In this document: in pieces, positions 8,954 to 14,971 of the stretch | Layout of the letters: each line of letters starts with the position of its first letter | Numbering within the stretch: position 1 is the first letter of the stretch | Program-made: the position numbers and the translations under genes | The notes under the pieces: model-generated | Told to the model about the DNA's origin: nothing | Databases searched by the model: none | Seen by the model: the letters and a program-made list of their open reading frames with translations, nothing else | Assembly: GCA_035632955.1 (NCBI GenBank) | Contig: DASQFU010000022.1 | Coordinates: 1 to 37,757 of the forward strand | Direction: 5' to 3' | Source of the DNA: DASQFU01 sp035632955 | GTDB lineage: Bacteria; Eisenbacteria; RBG-16-71-46 | Length of the DNA: 37,757 nucleotides

Positions 8954-8974
8954 GTAACGCTTTCCACGCGTTAC
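8954..8974. promoter_or_regulatory. 21-bp inverted repeat, candidate enhancer (UAS)
   Basis: Perfect 7-bp arms GTAACGC / GCGTTAC around a 7-nt spacer. Its centre is about 130 bp upstream of the predicted start of the sigma-54 promoter at 8843-8858, a typical distance for an NtrC-type activator site. It also lies in the divergent region before the PAS/HisKA gene at 9091. The activator is presumed, not known. Confidence 0.45.
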
Positions 8975-9090
8975 CGTTCGGTCTCGTGCTCGGGCGGTCA
9001 AGCAAGACCTCGAGACGTCGGCGATCAGGAACCCGTCCGATTGAAGCGCCATCCGGAACCTGTCACCATCTCCCGACCGCCGGAGGTGCC

Positions 9091-10080
9091 ATGGCAAACG
9101 CAGTGAGCTCGGCCATTCGCAGTTACGGGTTGGCGACCCTGCTTGTGCTCGGGATGTTCGCGGTTTCATTGGTCTTGCGACCGATCTCCGAGCCATTTTC
9201 CTTCATGCTGTTCTTCCTCGTCGCCCTGGTCGTCGCCCGGCTCGCGGGTCTGGCGCCGGGGCTGTTCGCGACGGCGATCGGCGCCTGGGCGGTTCATATC
9301 GTGGTGGCCTGGTCGGAGCCGAAGCTGTTCGAGTTCTCGGACGTCCTGCGACTGGCAGGCTTCATCATCGTCTCGGGCGTCGGCTGCTGGGTGGTCGCGT
9401 CGCTGCGCAGCACCAAGCAGCGCATGAGCCGAATCCTGGATGCGATCTCTGAAGGATTTGTCGTCGTGGATCGCGATTGGCGCTGCATCTACGTCAACCG
9501 CAAGGCGGCGGAGTTCGTTCGCAGACCGCGACAGGAGCTGATCGGCAAGCCGATCCTGAGCTTGTTCCCGGGGATTGGAGACACGCCGTTGTTCCTCGAG
9601 GTTCGAGGCGCGATGAGCCGCCGGGCGTCAGCGCGAATCGAGGCCTACCATCCCGGCGTCGATAAGTGGTTCGAGGCCAGCCTGATCCCGACCGCCGACG
9701 GGCTGACCGCCTTCATCCGCGACATTACGGAGCACCGGCAGGATCAGGAACAGCTCCAGAAGACGATGGCCGATCTATCGCGCTCGAACGCAGAGCTGGA
9801 AAAGTTCGCCGCCATCGTGGCGCACGATCTGGTTCAGCCGGTGGCCGCTATGAGTAACTGGGCGACTCTGATACGCGATGCAACGTCCGGAAAAATTCGC
9901 GATTTTGCGAGCAGGATCTGCGACCGAGCGGCGCAGATGGCTGAACTCCTGAAAGGGCAGCTCGCTCAATCATCCGTGAACGGAAACCGAGACACGTCCA
10001 CCGAGCCTACCGTGGCTCCTGCGGAGCGTGCCGAGGCTGCGAAGAGTCCCGAACAGGAAGCCAGCGGAACCGCTCGCTGA
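9091..10080 (+). CDS. Membrane PAS / HisKA sensor protein lacking the ATPase domain
   Basis: Putative signalling protein of 329 residues in the inner membrane. Residues about 8-105 hold three or four hydrophobic helices resembling the DUF4118 (KdpD-type) membrane module. A PAS domain follows (ILDAISEGFVVVDRDWRCIY at about 115-135, then the F-RDITEHR end near 210). A HisKA dimerisation helix contains the H-box FAAIVAHDLVQPVAAM, with His245 as the expected phosphorylation site. The sequence then runs into a polar tail (DTSTEPTVAPAERAEAAKSP) and stops, with no HATPase domain (no N, G1 or G2 boxes). It therefore cannot autophosphorylate alone; a partner kinase or a non-enzymatic role is needed. 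ATG 9091 is set by CGGAGG 5 nt before it. Its location beside the stress cluster and regulator suggests it belongs to that circuit. Confidence 0.8.
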   Translation: MANAVSSAIRSYGLATLLVLGMFAVSLVLRPISEPFSFMLFFLVALVVARLAGLAPGLFATAIGAWAVHIVVAWSEPKLFEFSDVLRLAGFIIVSGVGCWVVASLRSTKQRMSRILDAISEGFVVVDRDWRCIYVNRKAAEFVRRPRQELIGKPILSLFPGIGDTPLFLEVRGAMSRRASARIEAYHPGVDKWFEASLIPTADGLTAFIRDITEHRQDQEQLQKTMADLSRSNAELEKFAAIVAHDLVQPVAAMSNWATLIRDATSGKIRDFASRICDRAAQMAELLKGQLAQSSVNGNRDTSTEPTVAPAERAEAAKSPEQEASGTAR

Positions 10081-10095
10081 GGGCTCGACGGCGGG

Positions 10096-10314
10096 CTATG
10101 CGGTACTACGGCGCCGGTCAGCAATCACCAGCACGATGCCGGCGATCACGGCTCCGCCACCCACCAGCGGTGAGAGCGGCACGGTCTTGCGCTCATCGAC
10201 CTTGGCCTCGATCGGGCCCACATCGATGAGGGTCCGTTCTTTCGTGTAGGAGAAACCCTTGTACACGAGAGCGACCAACCCGAGAACGATGAGAATGATT
10301 CCCAGGATTCTCAT
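10096..10314 (-). CDS. DUF3185-family small membrane protein
   Basis: Inner-membrane protein of 72 residues. Helix 1 is ILGIILIVLGLVALVYKGF, followed by SYTKERTLIDVGPIEAKVDERKTVPLSP, and helix 2 is LVGGGAVIAGIVLVIADRRR. This is the recognisable layout of DUF3185 proteins, whose function is unknown and which commonly sit among stress-induced envelope genes. ATG 10312-10314 has AGGAGGAG ahead. It is last of three same-strand genes (DUF948, YtxH, DUF3185), 95 nt after YtxH, and probably co-transcribed with them. A weak GG-N10-GC match in the gap was not accepted as a promoter. Confidence 0.8.
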   Translation of the reverse strand: MRILGIILIVLGLVALVYKGFSYTKERTLIDVGPIEAKVDERKTVPLSPLVGGGAVIAGIVLVIADRRRSTA

Positions 10315-10409
10315 TTGACTCCTCCTGCGTACGCCCGTTGGGGGCCGGAGCGGACGCGGGCTTCGGGGGCGAGCCGACGTCCGGTCTCCGGCCTCACAAC
10401 GAGCGTGAG

Positions 10410-10715
10410 TTAAACCACTTCCCGCGTGACTGGGGTTTCCTGCGGGCCCCGGCGATACGCGTCGCGCCCGGCCGAGACTGCCGCACCGACATCCTTGGCC
10501 GTGCTACGAACGGACTCCTTCACATCGTGGATCTTGTCCGTCATGCCTTCCAGCCTGTGGCCTGCTTCGCTCTTGAGCTTGCGAGCCGCACCGCTGATCT
10601 TGCTGCGGGTTTCCTGGCCGGAGCAAGGCGCCAGCAGCAGCGCGATTCCCGCGCCAACCGCGGCACCGAGTACGAAGCCTGCCAGCCCCTGACCGCCGTT
10701 CTGGTTCTCATGCAT
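10410..10715 (-). CDS. YtxH-domain protein
   Basis: Small protein of 101 residues. One glycine-rich hydrophobic segment (GLAGFVLGAAVGAGIALLLAP) is followed by the YtxH hallmark CSGQETRSKISGAARKLK and an amphipathic coiled-coil-like helix (DKIHDVKESVRSTAKDVGAA). YtxH proteins are stress-associated membrane-anchored proteins of unknown biochemical role. ATG 10713-10715 follows AAGGAGG, and the gene start overlaps the end of the DUF948 gene by 8 nt, so the two are translationally coupled. Confidence 0.85.
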   Translation of the reverse strand: MHENQNGGQGLAGFVLGAAVGAGIALLLAPCSGQETRSKISGAARKLKSEAGHRLEGMTDKIHDVKESVRSTAKDVGAAVSAGRDAYRRGPQETPVTREVV

Positions 10716-11142
10716 GTTCAGGTCCTCCTTCTTGGGGTCCGATCCGTGAGTAGTTGTTGTTGCTTGGAGCTCGGCGTGTCCACCGCTGCATCAAGAAATT
10801 CGTTCCCGCCTTGAGTCCGCGTACGAGTGAGGCCGCTTGATGGACGGGCCGCTCGACCTCGTCCAGAAGCTCGTGGCTGATGGCGGACGCCCGCTGCGTC
10901 ACGCCTTCCACGTTGCCGGCGACGGTCCGCAGCGAATGCGCAATCTGCCGCGTCGTGCCGATCAGCTCGTGGATCTGTGACGAAGCGCGGGTGCTCTCGA
11001 TCGCGTCTTCGAACGCCTTGACGCCCTCGGCCACCGACTTGGTCAAGCCGTCGATCCGCACCAACAGGCGCAATGTCATGATCGCCATAACGACCACGGC
11101 CATTGTTACAATGACAACGCAGATCTGGATGATGGCTGGCAT
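10708..11142 (-). CDS. DUF948-like membrane-anchored coiled-coil protein
   Basis: Protein of 144 residues with an N-terminal membrane anchor (IIQICVVIVTMAVVVMAIMTL) and a long helical region with heptad-like pattern (about residues 28-100: LVRIDGLTKSVAEGVKAFED ... LRTVAGNVEGVTQRASAISH). This resembles DUF948 proteins, which usually pair with YtxH proteins as here. A polar tail (TRRAPSNNNYSRIGPQEGG) ends it. It is first gene of the DUF948-YtxH-DUF3185 unit, behind a sigma-54 promoter match at 11221-11236. It lies directly downstream of the NtrC-type regulator gene on the same strand, but with its own promoter. Confidence 0.75.
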   Translation of the reverse strand: MPAIIQICVVIVTMAVVVMAIMTLRLLVRIDGLTKSVAEGVKAFEDAIESTRASSQIHELIGTTRQIAHSLRTVAGNVEGVTQRASAISHELLDEVERPVHQAASLVRGLKAGTNFLMQRWTRRAPSNNNYSRIGPQEGGPEHA

Positions 11143-11220
11143 GGGGCTACCTCATTGGTTCGGAACCGCTTCGCATTGCGGCAGCGGTGTCATTTGTGAG
11201 CCGATCTGAATGGAGTGGGT

Positions 11221-11236
11221 CGCAATAATCGGACCA
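11221..11236 (-). promoter_or_regulatory. Sigma-54 promoter match upstream of DUF948-YtxH-DUF3185
   Basis: The minus strand reads TGGTCCGATTATTGCG: TGG at -24 and TTGC at -12 with the required GG-N10-GC spacing, plus the CG of the -24 box. Predicted start is near 11210, about 70 nt before the ATG at 11142. It lies in the short gap after the regulator gene, so this operon can be induced apart from the regulator. Confidence 0.6.
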
Positions 11237-11262
11237 GCCGGAACTGGACGGGAGAGGCGTGC

Positions 11263-11277
11263 GACGGCGAAGCCGTC
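11263..11277 (-). terminator. Short hairpin at the end of the regulator gene
   Basis: Perfect 6-bp arms GACGGC/GCCGTC with a 3-nt loop, overlapping the stop codon of the response-regulator gene (11276-11278). No U-run follows, so it is at best a weak intrinsic terminator. It separates the regulator from the sigma-54 promoter of the next unit. Confidence 0.3.
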
Positions 11278-12616
11278 AGGCCGCGGCGTAGACGTTGAGG
11301 CGGTTGTAGAGCGTCTTGAGGCTGATGCCGAGAATGGCCGCGGCCTTGCGCTTGTCGCCGGCGCAGTGCTCGAGCGTCGCGAGGATGAGCTGGCGCTCGA
11401 CATCCGCGAGTGAGGCGCCGATTCGGATCGAGCGCAAACCGCCGTCGGCTGCGGCCGGCTCGTGGGAGCCGGCCGAGAGCCCATCGAGCTCGATCACGTC
11501 TTCCGACATGATATAGGCGCGATGGACCTCGTTCTTGAGCTCGCGGACGTTACCGGGCCAGGCATGCGCGAGGATTCGCTCGCGACTCGTGGGGCTGAAC
11601 CGCTTCGACGTCTGCTCCGCGTCGTTGAGCTGCTGGAGAAAGTGGTCGGCCAGCAGCAGGACATCATCGCGCCGATCCCGCAACGGCGGCAGCGCGATCG
11701 GAAACACGTTGAGCCGGTAGAGCAGATCCTCGCGGAGCTTCCCCGCGCGCACGGCTTCCTCGGGCGACCGATTGGTGGCGGTGAGAATCCGCACGTTCAC
11801 CGTGATCGGCTCTTCGCCTCCCACCCGCATCAGCGCATTGTTCTCGAGCACACGCAGTAGCTTGACCTGGAGCTCGATCGGCATCTCGGTGATCTCGTCC
11901 AGGAACAGCGTGCCGCCCGAGGCGCGTTCGAAGTGACCGCGGCGCAGCTGGGTCGCGCCGGTGAAGCTGCCGCGCTCGTGGCCGAACAGCTCGCTCTCGA
12001 TCAAGGTCGCCGGCACGGCGCCGCAGTTGAGCGGCAAGAACGGCTGCTTACGGCGGCGGCTGAGCTGGTGGACGGTCTGGGCGACCAGCTCTTTGCCCGT
12101 GCCGCTGTCGCCGGTGATGAACACCGACGCGTCGGTGGGCGCGACCTTGGTGATCAGGTCGTAGACGCTCTGCATCTCGGGAGAGCCGCCGATCAGGGGT
12201 CCGAAGCGGCCGAGCCGGCGCAGCTCGTCGCGCAGCGAATCGACCTCTTCCTTCAGGGCGCGGCTGCGCATGATATGCGCGAGCACGGTTTTCAGCCGTG
12301 GCATGTCGAGCGGCTTGATGAGGAAATCGAGCGCCCCGAGCCGCAGCGCGTCGATCGCGGCGTCGACCGTGGCCTGGCCCGACATGATGATGACGTCGGA
12401 CTGAGCGATGCCCTCGACGTCGCGCAGCAGATCGATTCCGCTCCCGTCCGGCAGGCCGAGGTCGGCGACGATCAGGCTCGGAATCCCCTTTTCGAGCTGC
12501 TGCCGGGCCTCCGCGACCGACCCCGCGGTCGCCACGGAGAACCCTTCCCGCTTGATGAGCTCGGCCAGGCTGCTCAGGAAGTCGGTGTCGTCGTCGACGA
12601 TCAGGGCGTTGGGCAT
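11276..12616 (-). CDS. NtrC-family sigma-54-dependent response regulator
   Basis: Transcription activator of 446 residues. The receiver domain (about 1-120) has the acidic pocket DDD at 8-10, phospho-acceptor Asp52 (SLIVADLGLPDG) and Lys101 in IKPLD. The AAA+ domain (about 140-370) has Walker A GDSGTGKE at 169-176, the sigma-54-contact loop GSFTGA at 216-221 (Ser for Ala, a common variant), Walker B GGTLFLDE and the WPGNVREL sensor II region. A Fis-type helix-turn-helix ends it (KRKAAAILGISLKTLYNRL). It should drive RNA polymerase-sigma-54 at promoters carrying its binding site when phosphorylated. Several -24/-12 promoters flank it, including a pair before this gene, so autoregulation is likely. 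No complete kinase is adjacent; the hybrid kinase at 14972 or the HisKA-only protein at 9091 are candidates. The ATG at 12614-12616 has no strong Shine-Dalgarno sequence. Confidence 0.93.
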   Translation of the reverse strand: MPNALIVDDDTDFLSSLAELIKREGFSVATAGSVAEARQQLEKGIPSLIVADLGLPDGSGIDLLRDVEGIAQSDVIIMSGQATVDAAIDALRLGALDFLIKPLDMPRLKTVLAHIMRSRALKEEVDSLRDELRRLGRFGPLIGGSPEMQSVYDLITKVAPTDASVFITGDSGTGKELVAQTVHQLSRRRKQPFLPLNCGAVPATLIESELFGHERGSFTGATQLRRGHFERASGGTLFLDEITEMPIELQVKLLRVLENNALMRVGGEEPITVNVRILTATNRSPEEAVRAGKLREDLLYRLNVFPIALPPLRDRRDDVLLLADHFLQQLNDAEQTSKRFSPTSRERILAHAWPGNVRELKNEVHRAYIMSEDVIELDGLSAGSHEPAAADGGLRSIRIGASLADVERQLILATLEHCAGDKRKAAAILGISLKTLYNRLNVYAAA

Positions 12617-12704
12617 CGGCGAGGTCGCGTGGGTGGAATGGAACGTGCCGTGTGCTTCGGAGTCGGTACCGCGGGAGTCATAGACCGCCGCAGTATGAGG
12701 ACAA

Positions 12705-12731
12705 TGCAAGAGACGTGCAAGGCGTCGACCG
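12705..12731 (-). promoter_or_regulatory. Overlapping sigma-54-like promoter boxes upstream of the NtrC-type regulator
   Basis: Two -24/-12-like matches overlap on the minus strand. At 12716-12731, CGGTCGACGCCTTGCA has intact GG-N10-GC and TTGCA but a poor rest of the -24 box. At 12705-12720, TTGCACGTCTCTTGCA matches TGGCACG-N4-TTGCA except for T in place of the first invariant G. Either would give a leader of roughly 80 nt. Together they suggest sigma-54-dependent autoregulation. Confidence 0.5.
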
Positions 12732-12771
12732 ATCCACGACGGTGCGGTGGAGTAGGGACGGAACGAACAAC

Positions 12772-12791
12772 GCGGTGCGCTGTCGCACCGC
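12772..12791. promoter_or_regulatory. Inverted repeat, candidate activator site
   Basis: Perfect 8-bp arms GCGGTGCG / CGCACCGC with a 4-nt spacer, about 40 bp upstream of the sigma-54-like boxes of the regulator gene. The heptamer CGGTGCG also occurs in direct orientation at 12740-12746. It differs from the repeat at 8954-8974, so the two need not bind the same protein. It could also be a hairpin. Confidence 0.35.
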
Positions 12792-12964
12792 ACGCCTCAC
12801 GTGTCGCCTCGGGAACCCGATCGGCGCCGGATGTCCTGCCGCGTTCTGCCCATGTAGCCACTACAACGCCGAACAGCAAGGCTTACACGAAAAACGCCGC
12901 ATTCTCGCTGCGGTTGTCTTCGTAACGACAAGGTGCACAACGCCCGGCACGTGACCCAGGCGGC

Positions 12965-12980
12965 TGGCATGGAAGGTGCG
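12965..12980 (+). promoter_or_regulatory. Sigma-54 promoter match upstream of the lmo0937-like gene
   Basis: TGGCATGGAAGGTGCG: TGGCA and G of the -24 box and TGC of the -12 box, GG-N10-GC spacing kept; the -12 box is GTGC instead of TTGC. Predicted start is near 12991, about 60 nt before the ATG at 13052. A caution: ATGGAAGGTGCG also occurs, with one extra G, just downstream of the -12 box at 8843, so part of the match may be a shared element of another kind. Confidence 0.5.
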
Positions 12981-13051
12981 ATTCGTCGGCAGCACGCACG
13001 GGTTCTGCGATGGCAGCAGATCCGGAAGCAGTTCAAGAGAAGGAGGCGACG

Positions 13052-13201
13052 ATGCTCTGGACCATCTTTGTTGTCTTGCTCGTGATGTGGCTGCTGGGAA
13101 TGGTGACCTCCTACACGATGGGAGGATTCATCCACCTGCTGCTGGTGTTGGCGCTCGCGGCCGCGTTGATTCGGGTCATTCAGGGCCGGCGCGCGCTGTA
13201 A
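13052..13201 (+). CDS. lmo0937-family small membrane protein
   Basis: Inner-membrane protein of 49 residues, almost wholly hydrophobic: MLWTIFVVLLVMWLLGMV, the conserved polar turn SYTMGGFIH, a second helix LLLVLALAAALIRVI and a basic end QGRRAL. This is the full pattern of the lmo0937 family, induced by stress in many bacteria and of unknown function. ATG 13052 has GAAGGAGG 6 nt ahead; the longer reading from 13010 is unlikely. It probably leads a unit with the hydrophilic protein at 13238, behind the sigma-54 match at 12965. Confidence 0.85.
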   Translation: MLWTIFVVLLVMWLLGMVTSYTMGGFIHLLLVLALAAALIRVIQGRRAL

Positions 13202-13237
13202 GTCCAGGGAGGCGAAGTCCAACATGAGAGAGCGGTC

Positions 13238-13528
13238 ATGAACGAACCCAGAGACACGCAGCGCACCCCGGATCAGCAGCCGCGCCGCGAGGACCCGGTG
13301 CAGGCGGATGACCCGAAGCGACGCGATCAGCAGAGCACTCCCAACGATCCGAATCGCGAGCGCCAGGGTGGCCAGAAGGGTTCACCGGGATCGCGGAACG
13401 ACGAGAGCCAGTCTCGCCCGGGACGCGAGGATGACGACGAGCAGTACACGCCTCGGCGTCACGATCAAGAGCAGAGCCCGATCGAGCCTCAGCAGGAGCC
13501 GTACAGCGGCAAGGAAAAGAACCGCTAG
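13238..13528 (+). CDS. Hydrophilic, probably disordered protein, 96 residues
   Basis: Not a recognised family. The sequence is almost free of hydrophobic residues and rich in Gln, Arg, Asp, Glu, Pro, Ser and Asn (for example PDQQPRREDPVQADDPKRRD and REDDDEQYTPRRHDQEQ), so it should be intrinsically disordered, like hydrophilin-type stress proteins. It starts 36 nt after the lmo0937-like gene, with which it is probably co-transcribed. The ATG at 13238 has GAGAG nearby; an AGGGAGG at about 13206 better serves a 5-codon ORF (13224-13241) whose stop overlaps this start as ATGA, which may couple re-initiation. Confidence 0.6.
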   Translation: MNEPRDTQRTPDQQPRREDPVQADDPKRRDQQSTPNDPNRERQGGQKGSPGSRNDESQSRPGREDDDEQYTPRRHDQEQSPIEPQQEPYSGKEKNR

Positions 13529-13702
13529 TTCAAGGAACGCCCCAATCATCCTGCGCTGAGTCGAGCACGGGATGAGACAGCCCACGGGGGCGCGCACCGA
13601 TCCAACGGATCCCGAGCGCGCCCTCGGGGCAAGGGCGATGATCATCCGCTCGCGATATCCGAACACCCGACTGTGAGGCGCCATCCGGCAAGGAGGACGA
13701 CC

Positions 13703-14191
13703 GTGTCGACATTGGTCACCGGGATATTCAAATCGCGAATCGCCGCGGAGCAAGCGGCGGATGACCTGAAGCAGGCGGGATTCTCCCCCGCGGACGTCAG
13801 CCTCCTCATGTCCGAAACGACCCGGGGCCGCGAGTTCGCGGTCGAAAGGTCGACGAAGGCTCCCGAAGGCGCCGCGGCCGGGGCAACGATTGGCGGCGTC
13901 ATCGGCGCCATCGCTGGCGGATTGGCGGCAATCGGCACACTTGCCGTGCCCGGTTTGTCGCTGGTGGCGGCCGGACCGATCGTCGCTGCGTTGACCGGCC
14001 TGGGTGCAGGCGCGGCGACCGGCGGCGCGACTGGCGCTCTGATCGGGCTCGGGATACCCGAGCACGAAGCCAAGTTCTATGACGAGGAGATCAATCGCGG
14101 CGGCATCCTGGTCGGCGTCTATTCGCACAAGGATCAGGTGAAGAACGCGAAGGAGATCCTCGACGCCGCGGGAGCCGACAAAGTCACCTAG
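13703..14191 (+). CDS. General-stress-protein-17M-like glycine-zipper membrane protein
   Basis: Protein of 162 residues. The N-terminal domain (STLVTGIFKSRIAAEQAADD, then LKQAGFSPADVSLLMS) is the beta-alpha fold of general stress protein 17M / DUF1269-type proteins, in which a helix pairs with a 'flip-domain' strand. The centre is a long glycine zipper (AAAGATIGGVIGAIAGGLAA ... TGLGAGAATGGATGALIGLG) likely to lie in a membrane. The C-terminal part (EHEAKFYDEEINRGGILVGV ... AKEILDAAGADKV) is the repeat partner of the N-terminal domain. GTG 13703 with AAGGAGGA upstream is chosen over the 10-codon longer reading. The gap of 174 nt before it has no convincing promoter. Confidence 0.8.
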   Translation: MSTLVTGIFKSRIAAEQAADDLKQAGFSPADVSLLMSETTRGREFAVERSTKAPEGAAAGATIGGVIGAIAGGLAAIGTLAVPGLSLVAAGPIVAALTGLGAGAATGGATGALIGLGIPEHEAKFYDEEINRGGILVGVYSHKDQVKNAKEILDAAGADKVT

Positions 14192-14688
14192 TATTCGCCA
14201 CGAGTACCGGGCCAAGCCATACCGGGGGACGACCGGTGGCTCGTTCGGTCATCGGGCGGGACCACGGCTCATCGAGCGCGGTCTCGCCCAACGTGGCTCC
14301 CCAGCGAAAGCCTCTTGCCGATAACCCCCGTTTCGAACCCCCCGGAACTGCTTCGTCTTTCACCACGAACGCGGACGAGATTGCTGGACCTGCCGGAAAC
14401 GGCTCGTGGTTTGCTTGAGCTCCGGCGGGCATGCGGAACGATGGTGAGGCGGTCCAACTGACCGTCGCCAAAGCTCCACACTGCCAGCCGATTACGTGAG
14501 CGATCCAGGCGTTCAAGGAAAGCTTGGGTGTAAACGGAAGGGTGGAACGGAGTGACTATTTCATTGGCCGCGATGAACGATCTACATTTTGAAAGGTCTC
14601 GAGGTCCGTGCGCGCTCGACTCGCGTTTGCCGCCGCCCCATTCCGAAGAAAAAACTGGAACGGCCAGCGAGCCGCGGGAGGATTGGCG
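14192..14688. other. Intergenic stretch without a recognised feature
   Basis: About 500 bases. Open frames here on both strands lack Shine-Dalgarno sequences and family-like content. I found no acceptable sigma-54 match, tRNA or strong hairpin. The promoter of the zinc-ribbon gene at 14689 should lie in its last 150 bases. Confidence 0.4.
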
Positions 14689-14922
14689 ATGGCACGGTGC
14701 CAGACGTGCGGGAATGACCACGACCAGGCTTTTCTAATCGTCGTCGGTGGCGAGACACACACGTTCGATAGCTTCGAGTGCGCGATCCACGCGCTCGCGC
14801 CCTTGTGTGAGCATTGCAGCTGCCGAATCATTGGTCACGGTGTGAGCGTCGAGGGCCGAACCTACTGTTGCGAGCACTGCGCCCGCAGCGACCGGATGGC
14901 CCGAAGCAGCGTCGCCCCTTAG
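14689..14922 (+). CDS. Small cysteine-rich zinc-ribbon protein (metallothionein-like annotation group)
   Basis: Protein of 77 residues with ten cysteines: CQTCG near the N terminus, a FDSFECAIHALAP stretch, CEHCSC in the middle and YCCEHC near the end, with several His. The Cys pairs are spaced as metal knuckles. The layout matches short bacterial proteins often labelled 'prokaryotic metallothionein' or treble-clef/TRASH-like; Zn binding is likely, a storage or sensing role is inference. ATG 14689 has GGGAGGA ahead. It lies 49 nt before the hybrid kinase on the same strand, so it may be co-transcribed with it. Confidence 0.7.
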   Translation: MARCQTCGNDHDQAFLIVVGGETHTFDSFECAIHALAPLCEHCSCRIIGHGVSVEGRTYCCEHCARSDRMARSSVAP

Positions 14923-14971
14923 GTGTTTTTAAAGCGGCACAAGGCGGTAGTCACCGTCTAGAGGGGAATAC

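Noticed and set aside
10385..10408. GG-N10-GC match (minus strand TGGTTTAACTCACGC) upstream of DUF3185
   Set aside because: Only GG and GC fit; the rest of both boxes is unlike the sigma-54 consensus. DUF3185 is better read as third gene of the DUF948-YtxH unit.
12945..12961. CGGCACGTGACCCAGG as a sigma-54 promoter
   Set aside because: The -24 box is good but no GC occurs at the required distance.
13224..13241. Five-codon ORF ending in ATGA at the start of the disordered protein
   Set aside because: Could be a coupling peptide, but a chance occurrence is just as likely, so it is not listed as a gene.
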